Source of the DNA: Nemertoderma westbladi
Lineage: Eukaryota > Xenacoelomorpha > Nemertodermatida > Nemertodermatidae
Reading direction: 5' to 3'
NCBI GenBank assembly: GCA_032718475.1
Contig: JAUCBJ010006436.1
Coordinates: forward strand, 1-62,852
Length of the DNA stretch: 62,852 nt
This document shows, in pieces, positions 33,907 to 44,269 of this stretch. The notes beneath the pieces were generated by a model, which saw nothing but the letters and a program-made list of their open reading frames with translations, ran no database searches and had not been told where the DNA came from. A program made the translations under genes and the position numbers. The stretch's first letter is position 1, and each line of letters begins with the position of its first letter.

Positions 33907-35325
33907 GGGTGTAAACGTTAAGCAGACAGTGGTGCATACACCTGATGCAGACGGTGGTGCAGAGCAGACACTGGTGCAGACAATGGTGCAGACAATGGTG
34001 CTGACAGTAGTGCAGACAGTGGTGCAGACAATGGTACAGACACTGTGCAGACACAGGTGCAGACACTGGTGCAGACAGTAGTGCAGACAGTGGTGCAGAC
34101 AGTGGTGCAGACAGTGGTGCAGACACTGGTGCAGACAGTGGTGAAGACACTGGTGCAGATAGTGGTGCAGACAGTGGTGCTGACACTGGTGCAGACAGTG
34201 GTGCAGACACTGGTGCAGACAGTGGTGCAGACACTGGTGCAGACAGTGGTGCAGACACTGGTGCAGACACCTGGTGAAAATACTGAAATACCAGAGTACC
34301 ACAAAACACAATACCACCAGGCACTATTTATTATATTATATTTTATCATAGACTTTATTTTCTGCAAATATGCGAGTAACTACTGAAAGGTTCTACATGA
34401 AGTAGGGAGGACGTATGTAGTACAATACGGGGTGCGTGGGGGTGAATGTGCCATGATTACAAATAATTATAAGTGGTGTGTACGGTACGAAAGTAATTAA
34501 TCGGTATTCCCGTTTTCGGTTTTCATATAAACAATAATGTCTCCAAGGAATGAGGCTTAAGCGACAGCGTTTGATTGTTTATACATGACCTACTTTATAC
34601 AGAGTATGTTTAATTTGTTTACCTTTACTGGATCCACTGCTTATTATAATAAAACGAGCTAATTAAGTTATTATCCCATGCTGAGGATATACATTCACTG
34701 ACTACAGTAAGGTCTCAGGAATTCTTAGCCCGCGAGTATTCTTAGCCCGCGAGTATTCTTATCCCGTGGGTATTCGTAGCCCGCAAAACAATAACGTTTA
34801 TTGTTTTGGTTCCCCCAATACTCCTCTAAAACCTGCCTCTTTACTAACCTGCTCCTTTACTAACCTGCTCCTTCACTGTCTGCACCACTGTCTGCACCAG
34901 TGTCTGCACCAGTGTCTGCACCACTGTCTGCACCACTGTCTGCACCACTGTCTGCACCACTGTCTGCACCAGGTGTCTGCACCACTGCGTGCACCAGGTG
35001 TCTGCACCACTGTCTGCACCAGTGTCTGCATCAGTGTCTGCACCACTATCTGCACCAGGTGTCTGCACCACTGTCTGCACCAGGTGTATGCACCACTGTA
35101 TGCACCACTGTATGCACCACTGTCTGCACCAGTGTCTGCACCACTGTCTGCACCAGTGGCTGCACCACTGTATGCACCACTGTCTGCACCACTGTCTGCA
35201 CCACTGTCTGCACCAGGTGTCTGCACCACTGTCTGCACCAGGTGTATGCACCACTGTATGCACCACTGTCTGCACCACTGTCTGCACCAGGTGTCTGCAC
35301 CAGTATCTGCTTAACGTTTACACCC
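33907..35325. mobile_element. Foldback transposon with minisatellite arms and 9-bp target duplication
   Basis: The left end GGGTGTAAACGTTAAGCAGA (33907) and right end ...CGTTTACACCC (35325) are inverted. The direct 9-mer GGATAAAAT flanks both (33898-33906 and 35326-35334), a textbook target-site duplication. Arms of about 370 and 450 bp consist of 12-bp units (GTGCAGACAGTG and GTGCAGACACTG on the left, complement on the right). A ~600-bp spacer (34276-34872) carries no transposase but includes the dispersed core (TTTATTGTTTTGGTT, ACCTGCTCC) next to the right arm. Structure and 9-bp duplication resemble Drosophila FB and MULE-type foldback elements; the superfamily is unproven. The frames through the arms are artefacts. 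Confidence 0.93.
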
Positions 35326-35334
35326 GGATAAAAT

Positions 35335-36940
35335 GTAGCGAAAGCGTATGTTTGTGTTTGTCTGTTAAAATGCGAAAACAAAATATAATAGTATATTAAA
35401 TATTTTTCCACGCACCAACCCTGCAATATTTTAATAATTATATTTTTGGTTTCATTATTTAGAAATATAATCTCATTGCTTCTTTAGTAATTGCAGTTTT
35501 AAACAATCCAACCAAATATTCTAAATGTTAAGTAATAATATGGAATAAATGCACCTCGATATTCATTGTGAATTTCACGACCAGCGCCACACCAAACCCA
35601 CAAAGAGTCCCGCTATACATTCAGATAAGGTGTTGGATAAGGTACGCGTTGTGCACTTTATCAAAATGTATCCCTATCCAGGGGAAAATCGACCCAAATA
35701 ATAGCTGATTACTGTAATATTGACTTTAGTTTATTGTTTTAGCTAGAATAACGTGCCACTGTAACCTGTTCTGCTCAGTGTTCCTTTTCCATAATTGATA
35801 ATTTAACATTGAGACAGTTTAATATTAATTCGCCGAGATTGTTTACAGTCTAATCAGTTCGAAAACCTATATGTATCTACCTAGTCTAACTATAATCTAT
35901 GTATCTACCTACAGTAGTATGACTAATCTATGTATCTACCTACAGTAGTATGACTAATCTATGTATCCAATGTCCCATTCAAAACGTTTGTTGCAATAAC
36001 TTTATCTTGTAGACTTGTTTTATATAAAAACATTATTTTATAATTTATACATCTTCATTGTCTTCAACAACATAACATATAGGATTCCCCTAAAGCTTTT
36101 CAGCGTATTTCAAAGAGAGTTGTAGGTGTGACTTATTTACAAATACAATATTACATTTTCACACAACGATCAACATAAACCACAGGAATGCATTGTGAGT
36201 CTGTGTATGGCCGTGGCCCGCTAAGTTGTAAAAAGTACCGCGAATAACAATGCACTTTACGAAATGGGTCGTAGTTTCTACGGATTTCCCCAACGATGTT
36301 AACTTTTAGAAGTTATAAATAATTTACCAACTAAGTTAGTTTATGTTTTACAGTTTTACTACCAATAAGAGCATTTGTCACCGTCAACAACATACAGTAA
36401 AAGATACCGGTACGCATACATAATATAAAGTATGCATGTACAGAAAGCACAACCATGGTTATGGGTCTGCCAATAGTGCAGACCGTAAACAACAGGCTTT
36501 AAATTCAAATAACCCGCCAAAAATACGCATTTATATTCAACCATTAACATAATTGCATGGCTTTCATGTCTTTTTTCTGTTCTTTACCTTTTGGGAAATG
36601 CTTGCCAATGGCATGGCTGTTCCATAATTTGAATTTGGGGGAAAATTCAATAATTTACAAAACCATTAATATGCTATGTCTAGTGTTTACAGAAACATCC
36701 GCATTCGTTCGGCTTGTGTATCTGTTGTATCTTGTATGTTTTTATGGCTTCCAAGTCACATCTCAAAATACAGTATACCACCAACAGTTATACACCAGAT
36801 GGCTTGACATATGGTTGCCTAGCAACTAAAAACCAAATACACACCTATCTTTTGTATGTAGTAGATGATATTATACAGAATCTGACACATTTAGTATTTA
36901 TAAATCTTTCAATGTCCATCTTTGCTGAACTAATTAATTG
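35335..36940. other. Intergenic between foldback element and NUDT18
   Basis: Holds a copy of the dispersed core repeat (35680-35830, annotated separately) and three ~31-bp units of TCTATGTATCTACCTACAG at about 35890-35970. No other gene recognised; short frames at 36.4-36.9 kb lack motifs. Confidence 0.55.
35680..35830 (+). repeat. Dispersed core repeat, plus orientation
   Basis: Reads CCAGGGGAAAATCGACCC, AAATAATAGCTGATTA, TTTAGTTTATTGTTTTAGCT, AACGTGCCACTGTAACCTG, ATTGATAATTTAACATTGAG and TATTAATTCGCCGAG. It is the most complete head-to-tail copy in the window, without poly-C. Confidence 0.75.
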
Positions 36941-36952
36941 TACCAGAGAGTT

Positions 36953-37903
36953 ATGAGTGATTTTCTAAATGACGACCTGCTACGTATTGTCCACGCTCAA
37001 CCCTGCATCAGTACGGCTACGTCAAGCACCTTGACAACCAGCGTGGTAAACAGAAACGACGCGACACCGATTAGCCTTAAATCCAACGTGACTTATATTG
37101 TTGGCGGAATCGCTATCAACGGTAACGATGAAGTTCTAATGATACAGGAAGCCAAGCGATCGTGTCGTGGTCGATGGTACCTACCCGCAGGTAGAATGGA
37201 GCGCGGGGAGACGATTTTAGAAGGTTTAAAACGCGAGGTTTTGGAGGAATCGGGGTTCCTTTTTATACCGGAGTATTTACTCTGCGTAGAAGCACAGTCG
37301 CGATGGTTCCGGTTTACTTACGTAGGTACCGTTACCGGTACCATCAAGACACATGCAGATAGCGAGTCTTTGCAAGCAGATTGGTTTAGCGAGTCGCAGA
37401 TCCTTGAAGATCTCGCTGTTCGAAGTCCTGATATATTTCCACTAATTCGTCGAGCACTCGCCCGCAAACACTCTACCCCGACCCTTCGAGTTCTGCCTCA
37501 TCCTCAGTCGCACTCAGGACTTTTTTTAAGAATTATTTTAGTGATGAAAAGGTCTTGCGACCTATTCGTATTGACTTCTGAAACAGGGAGTTTACCAATA
37601 ATTCAACTTGTGTTCAATCAGAGTATTCAGGGATGTATATTAAACTCATTACAACTTCCCCCATCTACGTTTACCGATAATATGAAGGTTGTCCATATGG
37701 AACACAGTCCAGGCAATTCTGACCCCCCTACAGATGGTTTTCATATAACTTTACTGGTAGAGTTATCACCAGATAATATAAACTTTGGGAACATATTAAA
37801 TCTCACTGGAATTTCAGACATAGGAGTTAAATCTGGATTGGAAAACTTGTTATCTAACAAGAATTTGTTGCCAGAGTTCTTGTGTTTCATGGACTGGTTC
37901 TGA
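36953..37903 (+). CDS. NUDT18: NUDT18-like Nudix hydrolase (8-oxo-dGDP/GDP phosphatase)
   Basis: Single-exon gene of 316 residues (human NUDT18 is about 323). The family hydrolyses oxidised guanine nucleoside diphosphates, cleaning the nucleotide pool. The Nudix box is intact at residues 80-102, GRMERGETILEGLKREVLEE plus SGF, matching Gx5Ex7REUxEExGU. Catalytic metal-binding glutamates are E95, E98 and E99. Upstream, VTYIVGGIAING and RGRWYLPAGR are the usual strands before the box. The C-terminal half (from about residue 175, SGLFLRIILVMKR) is the conserved NUDT18 extension. I start at the ATG at 36953 (MSDFLNDDLL). No intron is needed and no poly(A) signal is evident close by. Confidence 0.95.
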   Translation: MSDFLNDDLLRIVHAQPCISTATSSTLTTSVVNRNDATPISLKSNVTYIVGGIAINGNDEVLMIQEAKRSCRGRWYLPAGRMERGETILEGLKREVLEESGFLFIPEYLLCVEAQSRWFRFTYVGTVTGTIKTHADSESLQADWFSESQILEDLAVRSPDIFPLIRRALARKHSTPTLRVLPHPQSHSGLFLRIILVMKRSCDLFVLTSETGSLPIIQLVFNQSIQGCILNSLQLPPSTFTDNMKVVHMEHSPGNSDPPTDGFHITLLVELSPDNINFGNILNLTGISDIGVKSGLENLLSNKNLLPEFLCFMDWF

Positions 37904-38325
37904 AGGCGGAATCGTAATCAATATGATATAATATGGAAATATGGAAACAAGTCATAAAACATTAATTGAAAGGAGGCTATACAGGCTACATAGGGGGCTA
38001 TACAGTTGTGTAAGAGTTGCCCACCAATTAATTAATTAAAACTACAGTAATTAGGACTAATTATGCCAATTTATGCTCATGAAAGTAATATAAAAATTCA
38101 TATTTGGTATTTATTCAATATGATAATTATATATAATATAATTAATTTGAAAAGTGATATTTGTTAATTTTATTGTCATGACGTCACGTAATATTCACAA
38201 GATTCATTACCAGCTTTTAAAAAAAATTGACATTGACTGTAATCGGCCCGCTGCAGTGCATCTGCGCATTGATATTGGTATGTTGGCTTAACAATAAGTT
38301 TGTGCTGCCACTACGTAGCATTCGT
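37904..38325. other. Intergenic, no gene recognised
   Basis: AT-rich 3' flank of NUDT18, with no clear AATAAA and no repeat of note. Confidence 0.5.
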
Positions 38326-38480
38326 TAAGAATGCTATGTATGCCGGCTCATTGACAAAATTGCACCGCCACAACTCCATATCCCCATAACTTTCGCGAGA
38401 TTATCCACATCTTTAAGGCCAGTGTCCTTTAAGAAGCGTATTAAGAAAGTCATGGACTGTCCACCATGCTTATTCTATCT
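38325..38480 (-). pseudogene. Second, diverged LINE C-terminal fragment
   Basis: AATGCTATGTATGCCGGCTC through CATGGACTGTCCACCATGC parallels 39070-39210 at roughly 80% by eye. It therefore corresponds to the last codons of the RT polyprotein (the RILKNTGLED region on the minus strand). It is too short and mutated to code. Confidence 0.7.
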
Positions 38481-38898
38481 CTCCATGACTAGTTATATTT
38501 AATCTGCCGTTAAATTTGACGGCTAATTCCTATTGGTCGATATATTAATATTTTGTGGCGGACTTTTTATCCACATTTTATTCACAATAATTTATCTTGC
38601 GTTCTCTTCTCAGTAATTTAATAACCAATTTAATTCTCCAATAATTAGACACATAAATGATGGTAATTTTACAATTATTCCATCGCAGTTATTACTTTGT
38701 GTCGATAAAACCATCTGATACGATACCTGATTAGTATAAACAATATATACTAGGCATCAATCATTAAGAACCAAAAAAAAATGTTGTAGTAAGTAGTCAT
38801 TTCGCCGCACAGGTATACAGTATAACTGCTGTATGTTTACGGTGCCAGACAGCTTGGTTGTGTTGTGTTCCTTCAGTGAGAGAGAGATGTAGGGGGAG

Positions 38899-39045
38899 AG
38901 GGGGGGGGGGGGGGGGGGGGGGGCTGGGCTCGGCTCGGCTAATTGTTATATCGTATCAATCTTAAATTATCAATTAATGGAAAGGAAGGAGCAGGTTACA
39001 GAGGCACATTACAGTATTCTAACCAACTACTACTAGGATCGGCAT
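38899..39045 (-). repeat. Dispersed core repeat with poly-C tail (minus orientation)
   Basis: On the minus strand: GTTAGAATACTGTAATGTGCC, TCTGTAACCTGCTCCTTCC, AATTGATAATTTAAGATTG, TTAGCCGAGCCGAGCCCAG, then about 25 C residues. It is adjacent to the 3' end of the LINE at 39060. The same AATACTGTAATGTG variant sits at the LINE's other end (41116), so the LINE may have inserted into a core repeat. Confidence 0.72.
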
Positions 39046-39059
39046 GCTGGATTGCAGCT

Positions 39060-41085
39060 GCAATTTTAAGAATGCTGTGCCGGCTTGTCGACAAAATTGC
39101 GCCACCACAACTCCCTATCACCCATGACATTTGCTAGATCATTCGCATCTTCAAGGCCAGTGTTCTTTAAGATGCGTCTCAAGAAAGTCATGGGCTGTCC
39201 ACCATGCTTATTCACTTCATGAGGCTGCCAAAGTACAACATTATGCACTGGCTGGTCCTCACGGCGAAAGCAATGTCCTGCAAAGCGGAGGCGATTTTGT
39301 TCTAGTCTCAGGCTTGGGGGAACCAATGAGACACCTCCAATGTTATATAGTGTCTGGTTGGAGATGTGTGCATTGTACTTGACACAATGAACCCGGCGTA
39401 GCATTCTTGTGAAAGTGCCATCCAGAGATTTGCTGTCCTCAGTAGTTAGAGCCCAGCATGGACTCCCATAGAGGAGTACTGGAACTACTGCTGCTCTAAA
39501 TAATCGGACCCTAAGTTTCCGATTAATTCTCGGTGACTTCCAAATCCTGGAAAGCCTTTTCAAGGCTGCCCATGCCTTTCCCTTACGTATTCGAAGGTCC
39601 TACCTGACTTCCGGATCCATGATCCCAGGTAACAGAAGTCGTCCACATGCTCAAGCATACCATCCGTTGAGCTTATGCTCATCCGATCAGAGACTTGCTG
39701 AGGACTTTCAAAGTTAACTGTCAAAATGTTGGTCTTTCTGGAGTTAATAAAAAGACCAACACTAGAAGCAGCATGTTCTAATGAGCTGAGGAGCCGTTGG
39801 GCTCCCTCTAGTGATTCTGAGAGTACTCCTAAGTCATCAGCAAAGTCTAGATCAGTTAGGTACTTGGCAGGATTTCCTCGACTTCTGGAACCAGTAGGTG
39901 CAGTTATCATCACCCCATCATCATTATAATGATCTAAGGACATGCGTAGAACATAGTCAACCACAATTATGAACAAGACTGGTGCAAGTGTGTCTCCCTG
40001 GAGGACGCCCCATAACACTTCAAATGGTTCTGTGTCACCGTCAACAGTAGACACAAATGTTGTCGAACCATCGTATACTGATCTGATTGCTGCAATAATT
40101 TCATCAGGAATCCCATATAATGAAAGTATGCTGAACATCGTGAGCGAGAGACTGAATCAAAGGCCTTGAAGAAGTCAACAAAGATAACAGCCAGATGCCT
40201 GTCTTTCTTTTTTGATAACTCTTCAATTATCCTTCTAAGTGCCAAAATGGGCTTCATGGTCCCACGACCTTTACGGAACCCATTCTGATTTCCACGGAGC
40301 AGTCTCTCAATGGGATCCCAGATGCGATTTAATAGAATTATATTGTATAGCTTTGCAGCAATCGAGATCAATGAGATTCCCCGAAAAGAACCATAGAGTG
40401 TTAGGTTGCCCTTCTTGGGAACTGGCACCAACTTATTTGTTTTCATTTCTTGTGGGACTCTTGTTGTTCGGTACATGTATACTATGATGGGATAGATGAG
40501 CTTTAAACACTCAGGTATTTTAAAGACCTCAGGGGGAACACCATCTACTCCACTGGCACGATTGGTCTCAATGCTCTTTGCAGCAGCCTTCACTTCTGCA
40601 AATGAGATATCGCCAATGGGAATATCTGGGAGTACAGACTCAGACACTTTTACTTCTATAAAGTTATCAGGCAATACCCTGTCATTATTGAGGAGCTTTT
40701 CAAAGTGGGCCTTCCAACCATTGAGGCGATCAGCTGGTGATTCAGCCTTAACCTTGGTGGTTGGTTTGCTTTTCTGCCCAGTAAGCAAGTTGATCGATTT
40801 CCATGCCTGGGATGATTTCCTGCTGTCGTCAGCATCATTGATGGCATCAACCTGTTGGTTTATTAGCTCCTGTAGATTGACAGAGTACTGCCTGTTCAGG
40901 GACCTACTGTAGATGGAGCCTTAACTGCATTCTTGGCCGCCGTAGTCTGTTTCAGTCGGGACTCTTTCTGCGCCTTGTAGAGGTCATTTCGGCACTTCTG
41001 AATTTTGTTGTCAGTCCAGGGGGCCCTTTTCTTGTTTCGAGGTAATACAGGAACTGTTTCTGCAGCTGCTAACTTAACCGCTTCT
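39060..41085 (-). pseudogene. Frameshifted non-LTR retrotransposon (reverse transcriptase and C-terminal region)
   Basis: Three minus-strand frames join end to end. 40788-40139 holds the fingers (NRASGVDGVPPEVFKIPE, YGSFRGISLISIAAKLYN, NGFRKGRGT, AVIFVDFFKAFD). 40138-39564 holds the palm with LQGDTLAPVLF and the catalytic box LDFADDLGVLS. 39563-39066 holds the thumb/C-terminal region (RIWKSPRINRKLRVRLF, VLLYGSPCW, LRFAGHCFRRED). The two frame shifts (near 40138 and 39563) and the missing endonuclease make it inactive. It is an RTE/CR1/jockey-like LINE; I cannot settle the clade. The upstream frame continues with stops to about 41085. Confidence 0.92.
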
Positions 41086-41104
41086 TATCACGAAGTATTT
41101 CCTA

Positions 41105-41275
41105 CGAAACGGACCAATTACACATTACAGTATTCTAACCAAAACAATAACATAAAGTTAATAGAACAGATTACAGCTTTATGTTTTTGAAAGTAATCAA
41201 CTGTTATTTGCGTCGAATTTCCCCTGGGGTGGGATGACATCTGATAGCGTCGGAATTTCCCCTGGACGCATATCC
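41105..41275 (-). repeat. Dispersed core repeat, minus orientation
   Basis: Minus strand reads CCAGGGGAAATTCGACGC (present twice, near 41225 and 41260), AAATAACAGTTGATTAC, TTATTGTTTTGGTTAGAATA. It abuts the end of the LINE; together with 38899-39045 it suggests one core repeat split by the LINE. Confidence 0.7.
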
Positions 41276-41920
41276 AATCTGCAATTAATTGATACTATTG
41301 AATTGATAATTTAAATGATTCCAGATAGCAGATTGAATTTGCAGTCTATTTACACTACAGATTCTTCCCATAGATGAATATTGAGTTTTTGTTGTGAAAA
41401 CGATGGCCGTTGTGGGCCACCGTAAACATGCAATAAAATAAGGGTGCTAATTTTCTTTCGTTGTAAACAGTAAAAAATAAAAATTTATTTTTAAACGCGG
41501 AAAACGTTTAACACAAAAGGTAATAAAACAGTGTTGCGCGCGGGTGTATCCTACAAGTATTTTGGACATTTTTGTGTGGTATTGGCATAATGTCATATAA
41601 TTTACAATCGTTTTTTTTATTTATTCAATAAAATCAAGTCTCCCCTAAAGCCAAGTCTCCCTCACTCACCCTAAGAACACTTTCGCTTGGAAAATAAAGT
41701 CAGAAGTTGTATAATCCAAGCAAATATACTAATTCGGAATATAGGTCCAGGCATATTTGTCCGCTATTTTAGAAAAAATATAAGTTGCCTTTGTTTCACG
41801 TCATTCTATGTATTTGTATAGGTGTCTTTAAACCTGAAACGTTAGTTATACGCTGGTAAATCGGAAAAGTTAATTTTGTAAAAAAATTAAATTTAATGCA
41901 AAATGATCCGTAATTACTTA

Positions 41921-42154
41921 AGGCCCGTTTCCGCGCTGCTTTTTTATGTGCCGGCGAGGTGGTATTCTGAGCTTTTTTATGAGCTGTTTTTTCAAGCTTT
42001 TTTTTGAGCTTTTTTTGAGCTTTATACTATAGTTTTAGGTTTTAGTATTCGAAAATTCGCAGATTCGTCTTGAAGCAATTAATTTCTAGAAATTGTTTTA
42101 ACTAAAAAAAAGCTTGAAAAAAAGCTAAAAAAAAAGCTGCACGGAAACGGGCCT
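41921..42154. mobile_element. 234-bp MITE, TTA target duplication (PIF/Harbinger-like)
   Basis: Termini AGGCCCGTTTCCG and CGGAAACGGGCCT are exact inverted repeats, continued by GCTGC/GCAGC with a 2-base offset. Flanks are TTA on both sides (41918-41920 and 42155-42157). A 3-bp TWA duplication with a GGCCCGTTT-type end fits PIF/Harbinger MITEs. Inner arms repeat TTTTTTGAGC in both orientations. It ends 200 bp before the PARN start codon, so it may sit in the promoter or 5' untranslated region. Confidence 0.87.
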
Positions 42155-42354
42155 TTAACGGTTTTACCGGTACTGATTGACTGAACAACCAGTACAGCAG
42201 TACTGGTGTAGTTGGTTGTAGCCAATAGCCATAGAATACAGGAATACTGGAATAGGGAATTACCTACAGTAATACTGTACCAACTCCTGACTGTACTCGA
42301 CCTACTGCAGTGGAAATTCGAACATTAAAATATAATAAGATATTAGCATAAGAA

Positions 42355-44046
42355 ATGGAAGTGTTAAGAAGTAACTTCAAAGACGTCCTTGAGAATATTG
42401 GGGCTATCATAGAAGAGGCAGATATCGTAGCCATTGATGGCGAGTTCACGGGCTTACGTGGTTCTATAGCAGGTAAAGATAACGCAATGGATTCCCCCTC
42501 GGATAGGTATCATAAATATTTAACACAATCTATGGACTTTATTCTCATTCAGTTCGGGTTAGTTGCCTTCACTTACGACCAAAAGAGTAAGGAATACATT
42601 TGCCACCCTTATAGCTTTTATACTTTTCCACACAAAGACGATAAGTTCAACCAGAAAAATAATTATACGTTCCTCTCTCAGAGTTCCTGCATTAATTTCC
42701 TCATTTCCAACGATTTCGATTTTAATAAACTGTTTAAGGAAGGAATTCCTTATATGAAGAACGATAGATTCCAAGTTCTCAGCGCGAAGGTGGATGAGAA
42801 ATACAAAGAAAAGGAATTATTGTTGGAGAATGACTCGAGTAAGGTCCATTCAGTCGGGGCAGTTCCGGAAGACCAAAAACAACTTGTGGACGAGAGTGTA
42901 AAACTAATCGAAGGATTATTAGATTCTAGTTCGTTGTCCACGGTCAATCTGCCTGTCTGTAACAGCTACCAACGACTCCTTATATACGAGGCAATAGATA
43001 AACAATTCGGATGCAAGAAGTTACACATGGAAACCGTAACTGCTGAGGGCAATATGAAACGAATTAAAGCCACGAAGTTGAGTAAGGAACATAAATTGAA
43101 TAAACTTAAAGAAAATAAAGAACTAGAGATGTATGAGGTGGAGGAAGCTATAGGATTTAGTAAAGTTATTCAGCTACTTTCTAAGAAAGCCAAACTAATT
43201 GTTGGACATAACATGTTCCTGGATTTACTACACACTGTTGATAAATTCATTGTTAAACTTCCTAGCGATTATGAAGAGTTTAAACTGCTACTCCACGAGG
43301 TATTCCCGCGAGTTGTCGACACAAAATTAATAGCGTTAACCGCTCCGTTTAAGGACATAATCTCCCATTCAGGACTCGAGAAGTTGACTAAAGAACTCGA
43401 TAAGAAACCATTCAAAAAACCAACGATTAAAATAGCGGAAAATTTCCCGGATTTGGAAGGGAAAGATAAATTCCACGACGCGGGTTACGACGCTTATATA
43501 ACCGGGAGCATTTTCCTTACTTTTGCCCATTACCTTGATTCCTTCCAGCAATCTCCCAACACTCACCCCACTAATTCCCCGCTTATAGCGCCATTCGTTA
43601 ATAAAATATTCATGATGAAAAGTCCCGATATTCCCTACATGAACCTGAACGATTCGGATCCGAGCCCGGATCGAACTCGGGTCTTCCACGCCACCTTTCC
43701 GTCCCAGTGGTCCACCAACGATCTCCGTGAGCTATTCAGTCCTTATGGTAACATATTTGTGCATTGGGTCGACGACTGTACCGCTTACGCTGTAGTACAG
43801 TCGTCGTCTGCGGCCCAACTTGTATCCGATCAGCTGTGCGCCGCTAGTGGCTCCTCTGGTGTCTACTCTGTGGTTCCCTACAGCGTTAAACACCCAGGAT
43901 ACCGGTCGAAGCCACAATCCGGTGGCGAAGACGCGATAAAGAGGCGCAAACTAAGCGGCGGTCGCGTCGAGACTGAGCCTAAATCTGAAGTAAAAGTGAA
44001 CTCTTACAAAGATACCAAACAATTCGATGAGCCTGCAGATTGGTGA
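42355..44046 (+). CDS. PARN: PARN, poly(A)-specific ribonuclease
   Basis: PARN is a cap-stimulated 3' exoribonuclease that shortens poly(A) tails and matures small nuclear RNAs; it works as a dimer in nucleus and cytoplasm. The gene is one exon of 563 residues (human 639). DEDD catalytic residues are intact: D28 and E30 in AIDGEFTGL, D290 in GHNMFLDLLHTV, D379 in HDAGYDAYITG with H374. An R3H-like segment lies at about 180-245 (NLPVCNSYQRLLIYEAI). An RRM lies at about 441-510, with W471 at the position of the cap-stacking Trp of human PARN. A basic KRRKL (529-533) may be a nuclear signal. The C-terminal tail is shorter than in vertebrates but ends in the same D-x-W style. The start ATG has A at -3 and G at +4. 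Confidence 0.98.
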   Translation: MEVLRSNFKDVLENIGAIIEEADIVAIDGEFTGLRGSIAGKDNAMDSPSDRYHKYLTQSMDFILIQFGLVAFTYDQKSKEYICHPYSFYTFPHKDDKFNQKNNYTFLSQSSCINFLISNDFDFNKLFKEGIPYMKNDRFQVLSAKVDEKYKEKELLLENDSSKVHSVGAVPEDQKQLVDESVKLIEGLLDSSSLSTVNLPVCNSYQRLLIYEAIDKQFGCKKLHMETVTAEGNMKRIKATKLSKEHKLNKLKENKELEMYEVEEAIGFSKVIQLLSKKAKLIVGHNMFLDLLHTVDKFIVKLPSDYEEFKLLLHEVFPRVVDTKLIALTAPFKDIISHSGLEKLTKELDKKPFKKPTIKIAENFPDLEGKDKFHDAGYDAYITGSIFLTFAHYLDSFQQSPNTHPTNSPLIAPFVNKIFMMKSPDIPYMNLNDSDPSPDRTRVFHATFPSQWSTNDLRELFSPYGNIFVHWVDDCTAYAVVQSSSAAQLVSDQLCAASGSSGVYSVVPYSVKHPGYRSKPQSGGEDAIKRRKLSGGRVETEPKSEVKVNSYKDTKQFDEPADW

Positions 44047-44128
44047 GAAGCTGTTAGGTTCCCTTTGATTGGCTGTTCCTGGACGTATTCAAAAGTCACG
44101 AGAGTATAATATACCGTACTTATAAATC

Positions 44129-44134
44129 AATAAA
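44129..44134 (+). terminator. PARN poly(A) signal AATAAA
   Basis: A canonical AATAAA hexamer 83 bp after the PARN stop codon, followed by an AT-rich stretch. It is the most plausible cleavage signal for PARN. Confidence 0.65.
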
Positions 44135-44269
44135 GATTATATTATATTTTAGGACACAATGTAATGATACATGCCTAGTTTCTAAATTTGTTTTATTATC
44201 TCATTAAAATTCCATAAAATGAGAATTTGTGTCCTAAATAGTCTTATGGTTGGTGTTCTAATGCGTCCC

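Noticed and set aside
33881-35399. Frames rich in CLHHCLHQ, VQTLVQT or SAPLSAPV
   Set aside because: They are the 12-bp arms of the foldback element read in different frames.
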